In this document: piece after piece, positions 56,499-64,000 of the stretch
Position numbering within the stretch: the stretch's first letter is position 1
Layout of the letters: each line of letters starts with the position of its first letter
Assembly (NCBI GenBank): GCA_037013495.1
Contig: CM072808.1
Span: 14,299,319 to 14,363,318 of the forward strand
From: Hippophae tibetana
Lineage: Eukaryota; Streptophyta; Magnoliopsida; Rosales; Elaeagnaceae
Direction of reading: 5' to 3'
DNA: 64,000 bases
Made by a program: the position numbers and the translations under genes
Notes under the pieces: generated by a model
Told to the model about the DNA's origin: nothing
Seen by the model: only the letters and a program-made list of their open reading frames with translations
Databases searched by the model: none

Positions 56499-57752
56499 GT
56501 GTGTAAAATACATTTTGTCAATGGAAGTGTTATGATTTTTCTACATTCTTTTTGTTTTTCATGTTTATGAATTTATGTTATGTTGTTATGTTGTGATGCC
56601 TCATTCTTCTTGACTTCACTTTGTATGAATCTTGCATAAATATGTCTATTAGTATGACATGTTGCATGCTAAGTTTGCATGTTCCTATTTCTCATATCTT
56701 TTGTGTGTTTATCTACTTCCCTCTTGTAGCGAGTTATTAAATGTTTATCATTTATAATTGGTAGCTTGGTCTTTATCATTGGAATGAACAACATATATTT
56801 TATTTGATAGATTGAGATGTATTTTCTTATGCATGTGCATAATATGGGGCGACGTTACCAGATTGAATACACCTAAGTGTTATTGAGGGAATATAGTTGA
56901 ATTATTAGGATTATGTCAACTTGGAAGTTATTTGGACTCGTAGTCAACTCCTTATTACAAATTCGAGGACACATTTAAGAGGGATTAATGTTTAGGGGAG
57001 GATTGTTGAGTCACTAAAATTGTGTCAACTTGGAAGATGATTGGACACCTACTCTTCCTTAATCTAATATGTTGCATGAGTTTTAGGCCTATTGTATTTT
57101 GGGTTTGAATTATCTCCTTCATATAGAGATGTGGTATTTTGCATACCTATGATGGGTGTAGTCTGCATTGCATTATGTCTATCTAATATGCATACACTTA
57201 GGCGGGGTATTACATATGTTCAAGTGGAGTTTGCATGTTTGTAATGCAGATTGTTTAGTTTACATATTTGTATTCCATGTAGATTGTGTTTGTTTATGCT
57301 ACATATTAACCGTGCTTAGTATATCATATGTACTTATGTAGGAGTCACATAAGAGTATTTGGACAGACTATCGGTGTGTACTTATGTAGGGATAACACTA
57401 TAGTATTTAGAAAGACTACAAGCCATGTTTATATGATATGCTTACATGGTATGTGTTTGTTTCATGTGTGCATGTTATAAGTGTATAGTTAATTATTCGT
57501 GCTTCAAGTATGCTCTATGCAGTGGTGTTGAGTTCATTATGATAAAGGATTGCGTGAGTTGATTCATGAAGTTAGATGGAGCACTAAAGATGGATACACT
57601 TGGAATAGGCGTGTCTTTTGGGTTTTAGTGTTTGTATTTGAGTTGTTCATGGAAATAAATAACTTTAGGAAATATTTATGATCACCTTATTTTTGATAAG
57701 CTTTTGTATTTAGTTTATAGTGTTTTGACATGGAAAGCCAAAGAGGGAGAAT
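56499..57752 (+). other. L element 3, 3' interior and polypurine tract
   Basis: 57120-57752 matches 27920-28541 and 42153-42742 (gcatacacttaggcggggta, gtttgttcatgctayatgtta, gatagtatttggac). It ends with AAAGAGGGAGAAT (57740-57752). 56840-57100 is specific to this copy. There, a roughly 45-base segment containing tgtcaacttggaag with ttggac occurs twice (about 56915 and 57020), with aattcgaggacac and aggggagga between. This resembles the 3' end of some Ty3 elements. Confidence 0.6.
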
Positions 57753-58870
57753 CTAGGTCCCATTGTCCTTGTGTAAGTTTGTTGTCTTTTTGCGTGCAAA
57801 ACATGGTGTCTATATTATTCTTACTTTGTGTATTTTCCCTCCTCTGTGTAAGGTTGGTCACTACATATCAGTAATACACATATGTACATAGTTTGCAACA
57901 CTTTTTATGCAAGCATGTTTACACACACTATGGGTTTGTTTTCATAGTGGGCATGCTAAGATGATTATTGGTTTCCTACGAGCGAGTGTGTGAGCGAGCC
58001 GATGTTTTCAGTTGTTTTTTTGATTCATTTCAATGCGTAGCAAGGGGGTAAGTCCAAATTCTATTAGCACTACATTCATTTCTCATTTTTGTATCCAAAA
58101 TATGTAGCACACTTCCATGAAATTGACATCTTATTTTTCTCTTTTTGAATAACTAATACCTCAAAATATTGTTTGATATTAGTTATTATTCATGATTGTA
58201 TGAGAAAAATCAAACATATGAGAGTTGAGTACTTGAGATGGTGTTTGCAAGTGGGTTGTATGTGAGCCATGTATTGATTTGGAGTTGCTTGGATGCAATT
58301 GTTTATTTATGAGAACCTCATATCTCATATCTCTTGTTGTGTGCAATAAGAGATAGATTGTTTTGAGTTAAAGGGTGGTCCTCAAGATTAGGAGTAGTTA
58401 CACTTCTTATTATTGATATGTATTTACTGATTGCACTATATTGGGTGGTGTGGGATTTGGAGGAGAATCAGGTTTATATTTCAAAACCAGGTCTTGGTGG
58501 AAGGAGTAACCAAGAGTAGTAATAGGTAGTTAGGACAAAGGTCATAGTTGATAGGGGTAATGGTGATTTTATTTCTCTTAGATTGTAACTATTTTATTGT
58601 TTAGTGGATTGTTTTTTGTTGAGTGGTTACCTTCAGCAACCTAAGCATGTTACCATATAGATAGAGCTTCTATGTGGATTTACCTTGTTACATGAGTTAT
58701 TATGCATGATATGCTTTTGTGTTAGTATAATCTGAGTTTCTATTATGTATGTTCCATCATATTAGATTTAAACTTTGATTAGAAAGCTTATTTATTTTGC
58801 GTAGTTGCATGCTTTCTTTCCTTTTCTTAAAGCATGCATATAGTTTCTAATGATTACATCTGCTTTTTGA
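57753..58870 (+). repeat. L-family 3' LTR, end missing
   Basis: Begins ctaggtcccattgtccttgt after the purine tract and matches the other L LTRs up to gcatgcatatagtttctaat. It stops near 58870, where Athila-like LTR text starts. Confidence 0.8.
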
Positions 58871-60495
58871 CCAGGCATTTATATATTGGTAGTCGATATA
58901 AGTTACCCAACTCCTTGTGGGATCAATATCAATACTTAGGTACATTATATTATTGGAATCGTGTTTATCAAATTTTTGGTGTTGTATCCGGTGAGTTAAT
59001 TACTTATAATGGACCTTTTGATTATACTAGTTTGGACCTTTTGATTTTTGTTTTAGTGTTTCTACTTTATGCCTAGGTTGGTAAGTTTAATTTGAAAATA
59101 GAGAGAACTTTACTTCGCTTATGATGGGAAGGGTTAGCATCAGATCAATGAGGGTTATAACAAAACAAAGTGATCAACGAACTATTACGGTCCCTATACT
59201 ACCCCTAAGGGATTTCACAGTCCCATAAAGAAATGGAGCCTAATCATCTATGAATAGACCAAGCATTAATGGTAACAACTTCGAACTTAAGTCAAGAGCT
59301 ATTCAAATGGTACAAGAAAATTAGTTTGGAGGGTTTGTCAACTATAATACAAATCTTCACTTGCCTTCGTTCTTGGAAATTTGTGACACTTCCAAGATCA
59401 ATGGTATAGTAGATGTTGCAATTATCCTTTGCTTGTTTCCTTCCTCATTGAGTGACAAAGCTAAGGAATGGTTATAGTAACTACTTCCTGGGTCAATCAC
59501 TACATGAGATCAATTGGTACAAAAATTCTTGGCAAAATACTTCCCACCTTCAAAGATAGCTAAGCTCAGAATTGACATCACTTCTTTTCTGCAATTTAAA
59601 GGGGAATCACTTTATGAATCTTAGGAATGCTACAAAGAGTCGTTAAATAGATTCCCACACCATGGCCTTCCTACTAGCTGTTAGTGCATACATTCTATTT
59701 TGTATTAATAAGGAAGCCAAGGACTATAATTGATATTATAGTTGGAGGAGCTTCAATGAATAACATTGAAGTGAAAGCTTTGATTTAGTTTATGATATGG
59801 CATCTAATAATTTCCAAAGACCTATGGAGAGGCTAAACCCAAAAAGAGTGGTTGAAGAGATCAATGTAGACACCATCTAGCTCAAAAAAATGCTACACTA
59901 TTAGGTCTAACTATGATGTAAGATGAGGGTAGTATGAAGGTAAATATGGTACAAAGCCCATTGTTTTTGCATGATTATTGCAATGGACCTCATTATAATA
60001 ACGCATTTTGGGACCTTCCTAAAGTAGTAAACTGTGTCAACAATCCAAATTGCCAAGGAAACCAATACTCAAACACATACAACCCAGGATTGAGAAACCA
60101 CCTAAATTCCACGTGGAACAATAACAATAATCTAGGTGGTAATCAATTCAATCGTCAACCCTTCCCACAAATAGGTTTTCAACAATCACAAACCTAGGAG
60201 AAGAAGTCACCTAGTAAGGACACACAAGTGCTTTAATAAGAATGATGGAAGGCTTGGGGCTTCTATTCAAAATTTATAGATTCAAATGGGGTAACTAGCT
60301 CAAACCATAAGTCAAACGCTTCAAGGTAACTTTCCAAGCATTACAGATGTTAATAAAAAAAGAAAAGGTAAGGAGCATTGTAAAGAAATAGCCTTGAGAA
60401 ATGGTAAAACCCTAAAATGAGGAAGCTAAAATAGATAAGGAGGATAAAGTAGACAAAGAGAGTACTAAAAAGGAAGTGATTCAACCAAAGTAGAG
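58871..60495 (+). pseudogene. Athila-like Ty3 element 3: LTR tail, PBS and gag
   Basis: The LTR tail (cccaactccttgtgggatca to gtgtttatca, ending about 58970) carries the words that close Athila/Tat 5' LTRs. PBS and a leader of about 100 bases follow, then gag. Gag landmarks: LPSFLEICDTSKINGIVDVA (59350-59420), LCLFPSSLSDKAKEWL, FLAKYFPPSKIAKLRIDIT, and FPHHGLPT (59650-59680). A zinc-knuckle region altered to HDYCNGPHYNN follows, with CQGNQYSNTYNPGLRNH and an Asn/Gln-rich stretch (59960-60197), then QLAQTI and KEHCKEIALRNGKT near 60370-60415. It ends where an opposite-strand element starts. Broken. Confidence 0.88.
58976..58994 (+). other. Asp-tRNA-type PBS of Athila-like element 3
   Basis: TTGGTGTTGTATCCGGTGA is a decayed form of TTGGCGCCGTTGCCGGGGA, placed a few bases after the LTR tail that ends in tttatca. 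Confidence 0.75.
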
Positions 60496-61190
60496 TGATA
60501 GCCAAAACAATTGTGTATGCAATAAATACGCAAGTATATGTATTGCAACAATTAATATAATGATAAGAAAAGATATGTATTGCACAACACATGCTTGCAT
60601 TTTTTTTTCTTTGCATACAAGCTAAAGGTGCAAGGATAAAGGTAATGCTTACTAGTTAGGCATTAAATGTGGCTTAAAGATATGAAAGATTCTTTGTTAG
60701 GCTCAAATGGGTGACTAAAGATATTAACAATGGTTAGCTTGAATGGATCAATCGATCCAAATAAGGTTTAAATTATTTCTCTTGCTAAATACTATTTATG
60801 ATTTCATCTCAAGGGATGGTCAAATAGATTCTAAAACTTGGTAGATCTCATCGACTTGTAAAACTCAGTACAAATGTTTTCTCAATAAGCATACCAAAAT
60901 CAACCATGAAAATGTATATAAGAATTGGAATCAATCCAATCAACACTAGCATGCATATCACATGATTAATGTAAATATCTTAACAAATATGTTACATTAC
61001 TTATCCTAGTCACGACAACCATTTTTTTTTAATATGTTCATATGTTTCATATCAAGCATGAATGCACTTAGTTTCCATATATTTATCAATTTTTACCCAA
61101 ATCATGATTAGAAATATCTTAAGAATTAAAAAAAAACCCCTAAAAAATTTAGAATTCATAGTAAATACTAATGTAGAGAATGAAGTTCCC
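60496..61190 (-). repeat. Probable 3' LTR of Athila-like element 4
   Basis: 60496-60580 clearly repeats 63450-63530. Upstream (higher coordinates), likeness to 63530-64000 is not obvious by eye, so the high end is uncertain. I place it near 61190 because the element strand of 61190-61210 reads TTTAAGTTTGGGCGAGGG, a plausible purine tract. If wrong, the LTR is shorter. Confidence 0.45.
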
Positions 61191-61684
61191 TCGCCCAAAC
61201 TTAAATTACATATTTTCCCTAATGTGCACATATAAATATGAAAAGGTAAAAGAAAAGAAAATTCTCTTAATCATGGCATACCAAATCTGTTGTTGAAATG
61301 CTCATTCTTGTTGTGACATTTCTTTCAACATTTATTCACCTACAAAACAAAAATAATGAAACTATAAGTAAAATAACAATGGATTGCCTCCCAACCAGCG
61401 TCACATTTAATGTCTTTGACTAGACAGTCATATCACATCCTAAGTACATCTCTTTGTTTCCATTTACTTTTGAGTTTGCATGGAAACAATTTGAGTCTTC
61501 ATTTTTTAATAATACTTAATTTTTTGGTTCACAAACACGATGCTTAATTCTCTTCTCACGCCATATTTTTTTTATTTTTAAAATATTTGGCATTCTTATA
61601 AGAACTCCACCGTGACACATGAAATTTATGTATTTCCAACATCTTTTTCATCTCTCCATTGTAATCTTTCACTGACTTACTTGA
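61191..61684 (-). other. Non-coding tail of Athila-like element 4
   Basis: Includes, near 61380-61400, ggattgcctcccaaccagcg. This text is shared with 12100-12120 of the Tat-like element and is common near the end of the coding region of these lineages. A dry run of a's and t's follows near 61565-61590. Nothing else seen. Confidence 0.6.
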
Positions 61685-62330
61685 CTAGGGATAGAAGGGT
61701 AAATGTGTGAGGTCTAAACTTGTTGACACTTCAATTGATGGTTTAAGCTTAGATCCTATCTCAAAATTTTCCATAATCACCTTTGATACACACATGAGAG
61801 GTATGTCCTCCATTAAGTTCACAGAATCTACTATAACAACCTTCGATTCCATACATTCAAAGTTAAAATGAGGTGAAATGTTTTCTGATGAGTTTATGTC
61901 CTTTTTCATAGCATTACGTGTAATATTCTTAAGTGTGGGCGACTTAATAAATTCTTTCAAATTGTTTCCACATTCAATAACATTTATCCTTAAGCATTCA
62001 TCAACATTATCAATAGTAGGGGGTTCAAATGCTTTAATAACTTTAAACATTACTTATTCATCTTGAACTCTCATTGTAAGTTCACCTTTTTTGTTTCTCA
62101 ATAAGTGCTTTTTAGATTGCTAAGAACAGACAACCAAGTATAATACGAATGTCCCGATCCTCTTCTATGTGTAGCCTAATGAAGTCTACCAGAAAGATGA
62201 ATTTGTCTACTTTTACTAGCATATCTTCTACCAAAATCTAGGGTTTTTTAATCAATTTGTCTACCATTTGTAATGTTACTAAAATGGGTTTGACTTTACC
62301 AACCCCTAATCTCTGGAAGACTGATAACTG
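61685..62330 (-). pseudogene. Athila-like protease-region remnant
   Basis: Minus strand: wording near 62240-62330 resembles the segment after the protease active site (L-x-L-G-V-G-K-V-K-P). MLVKVDKFIFLVDFIRL lies near 62190-62240 (compare D-V-L-V-K-V-D-K-F-I-F-P-x-D-F). A 121-codon stretch at 61685-62050 starts MFKVIKAFEPPTIDNVDECL, the tail that follows protease in Athila elements (F-N-V-F-x-A-M). The protease cleaves the polyprotein in intact relatives. Broken. Confidence 0.8.
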
Positions 62331-63250
62331 AATGAGGTTAATGCTAGAACCCAAACCACATTATGCCTTACCAAAACAGATGTTCTTAATAATGCAAGGG
62401 ATGTCAAAACTACTAGATCTTTCAATATTTGGGGTAGTTTCCTAGTAAGGATGGCACTACAAACTCCAATTAAGGTTATAGTGGGTTTGTAAAGGTTTCG
62501 CTTATTTGGATGAATTATTTCATTTCCATTACTCTTTTTATCCACTAATTCCTCCTCATCCTTTTTAGTTTTTGGTTCCTCTTTATCCTTTTGAGTCCTA
62601 CTTTTCTGCACTAAAGTTTTACCACTCCTCAAGGCTAGTGATTTACAATGGTCCTTCCATTCTCTTCTTGGGTTTACAATTTTGTCACTTTTAAGGTTAT
62701 CTTGAGGCCTTTGGCTTATAGCCCAAGAAATGTTTCCCATTTAGTTCTCTACATTCCTAATTAAAGCCTATTAAGTGGGCACTTTTGTGTTTACTGATTG
62801 GATTAAGTCTTTCATCATCCTCATTTAGGCATTTGTATTATCCTCAATAAGTGACTTCTTTTCTTAGGCTTTTAATTTTTATGGTTGTTGGAAACTAGGT
62901 GGTGGAAATGATTGATTGTTGAATTGATTATCACCCTGATTGATGTTATTTCAAGAGAAATTTAGATGTTGTCTCCATCAATGGTTATGTGTTTGAGTAG
63001 AGATTATTGTTTTGATTCACATTACCCATATAAAATATGGATTTAGGATTATTTGAACAGTTATCATACGAATGGACTCCATTACAAAACACACATGAGA
63101 CCCTTGAATCTTGGATCTGGTTTATACTCGCTCGCGAGTTTTGAAACTGCAAATTAAAAGATTTATCAAAGATGACACTTGAGTTGTAAGTTCCATGATT
63201 TCATTTACTTCATGCATTCCACCTATTCTTCTTGTGGATATCATGTTGTC
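62306..63250 (-). pseudogene. Athila-like gag C-terminal half and protease start
   Basis: The minus strand near 63045-63095 reads CVFCNGVHSYDNC, a near-canonical zinc knuckle (C-x2-C-x4-H-x4-C). It continues NPKSIFYMGNVNQNNNLYSN. Near 62690-62740 it reads GNISWAISQRPQDNL, then KDHCKSLALRSGKTLVQKS (62610-62660) and a Lys/Glu linker. After that comes VCSAILTRKLPQILKD (62395-62450), leading into the protease. This is the nucleocapsid half of an Athila gag. Broken. Confidence 0.87.
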
Positions 63251-63323
63251 CATTACCATTGATAATTATTTCTAGAAATTTTCTTAACTATGCTTCTAAT
63301 AGTACTAAAGGATGTCTCTAAAT

Positions 63324-63324
<1 letters not shown>

Positions 63325-63360
<36 letters not shown>

Positions 63361-63412
63361 AAAAATAAGTAAAAAAACATTAACTAAAATAAATAAATAA
63401 ATAAAATTAATT
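63325..63412. repeat. Simple repeat (AAAT)n
   Basis: Ten or more aaat units at about 63325-63360 and a second short run at 63388-63405, located between PBS and gag of Athila-like element 4. Confidence 0.9.
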
Positions 63413-63425
63413 TCTAATATTATAT

Positions 63426-63448
63426 TCATCGGTAACGGCACCCAAAAC
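63426..63448 (-). other. Asp-tRNA-type PBS of Athila-like element 4
   Basis: The element strand reads TTTTGGGTGCCGTTACCGAT, close to TTTTTGGCGCCGTTGCCGGG. It lies directly inside the 5' LTR whose inner end is at 63450 (GGTGATCA). Confidence 0.85.
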
Positions 63449-63449
63449 T

Positions 63450-64000
63450 TGATCACCAAAATATTTGTGTATGAAATGAATACACAAGTATACGTATCGC
63501 AACAAGTAATATAATGATAAGAAAATATCGTTCACAAGAATATTATTTTATTAGTAACTCATTTTTAAAACTAAAAAAATAAAAATCAATTTTTTTTTGT
63601 TTTTATACTTTAAGGAAGAAAAATTAAAATAACTAAAACTAAATAGAAATAATTAATTAAATGAGATTTGGTAACTAAGAAGATATATGAGAAAATATCT
63701 AGGAATATTTAATCCCTCAAATATTTTAAACATGTGAGTCACTAAATTTTTTCCGATATAGTTATCAGTTAATTACATGATTAATTGAATCTAACCTAGC
63801 ATGTATTTCTCTCCGAAGTACACCACATCATATAGTAATTAATTTAATCAAACTCCCATGTTGATTAAATTACATACTACTCATTAAGTTCATTAATTAT
63901 GGATCACATACATAAGAATCATATATCTCTACCTAGAAAATATGCATGTTATTTAATCAAGGCAAACAATTAAATAATTCTCTTAAATATATTTAATTGA
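63450..64000 (-). repeat. 5' LTR of Athila-like element 4, cut by window end
   Basis: In element direction it ends with tgcgatacgtatacttgtgt and TTTTGGTGATCA before the PBS. The rest is AT-rich with alternating words (aaccta/aaactccc, attaattaaat), as in related LTRs. The outer end is beyond 64000. Confidence 0.75.

Larger units (their letters stand above)
51810..58870 (+). mobile_element. L-family LTR element 3, truncated at both ends
   Basis: The 5' LTR lacks its first roughly 200 bases (51810-53430). PBS TGGTATCAAAGT is at 53433-53444, the interior runs 53447-57752, and the 3' LTR is 57753-58870, lacking its last roughly 550 bases. The interior is longer than that of L element 2 and holds no recognised gag or pol. 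It cuts into the M-family 5' LTR on the left and is cut by an Athila-like LTR tail on the right. Broken, with diverged LTRs. Confidence 0.8.
60496..64000 (-). mobile_element. Athila-like Ty3 element 4, gag to protease, runs off window
   Basis: The 5' LTR begins at 63450 and continues past 64000. The PBS is at 63426-63448, and gag and protease remnants read down to about 61685. A non-coding tail follows, then a repeat of the LTR inner-end words near 60496-60580 (gtgtatg.aatgaatacrcaagtata, then atgataagaaaa). RT and integrase are absent. It faces the plus-strand Athila-like element 3. Broken, with many breaks. Confidence 0.82.

Noticed and set aside
58834-59076. 80-codon plus-strand frame
   Set aside because: It spans an LTR junction, the Athila-like LTR tail and its primer-binding site, so it cannot be a real gene.
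63325-63412. AAAT run as a possible poly-A tail of a LINE or SINE
   Set aside because: No LINE or SINE body adjoins it. It lies between the PBS and gag of an Athila-like element and is a simple repeat.
1-64000. Host genes, tRNA, rRNA, CRISPR or bacterial operon signals
   Set aside because: I looked on both strands for exon-like conserved protein text, clover-leaf A/B boxes, regularly spaced repeats and ribosome-binding sites, and found none. The TGGTATCAGAGC-like words are retroelement primer sites and not tRNA genes.

Overview
The window looks like nuclear DNA of a seed plant, probably a eudicot, from an AT-rich and repeat-choked intergenic region. I see no host protein gene, tRNA or rRNA that I can defend. 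Almost every base can be placed in a stack of decayed LTR retrotransposons plus one endogenous pararetrovirus (Caulimoviridae) fossil. The evidence is paired long terminal repeats, primer-binding sites (PBS) of the Asp-tRNA and initiator-Met-tRNA types, polypurine tracts, and scattered gag, protease, reverse transcriptase, RNase H and integrase remnants. All coding remnants are degenerate.

Layout, left to right. 1-3945 (minus): pararetrovirus fossil with protease, reverse transcriptase, RNase H and an extra downstream frame, cut by the window edge. 3946-5128 and 24895-25395 (minus): one Athila-like Ty3 gag/protease fragment split by a Copia element. 5129-24894 (minus): SIRE/Maximus-like Copia with two 1.2 kb LTRs. 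It is itself split by a non-autonomous Tat-like element (8426-15523, about 1.87 kb LTRs, target-site duplication GTAAC) and by a Ty3 chromovirus-like element (16639-21752, duplication ACCCA/ACCTA). The chromovirus-like element carries a piece of a Tat-like LTR (18197-19349). 25396-26491 and 37241-37546 (plus): a second Athila-like gag, split by a gag-only Tat-like element (26492-37240). The 5' LTR of that element holds a truncated element of a family I call L (27920-30359).

37547-51810 (minus): a second Copia element (family M) with gag but no recognisable pol. Its 3' LTR is split by a full-structure L element (38292-44575). 51811-58870 (plus): a third L element, truncated at both ends. 58871-60495 (plus): a third Athila-like LTR tail, PBS and gag. 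60496-64000 (minus): a fourth Athila-like element with gag, protease, PBS and 5' LTR, running off the window.

The items do not form a pathway. They record successive insertions, and the order can be read from which element splits which. The most notable parts are the non-autonomous families: the Tat-like LTR with a CpG-rich island and bZIP-type motifs upstream of its TATA box, and the L family, whose roughly 1.8 kb LTRs and lack of pol suggest a large retrotransposon derivative related to the coding Copia. Boundaries were read by eye from repeated text, so most carry an error of a few bases to a few tens of bases.
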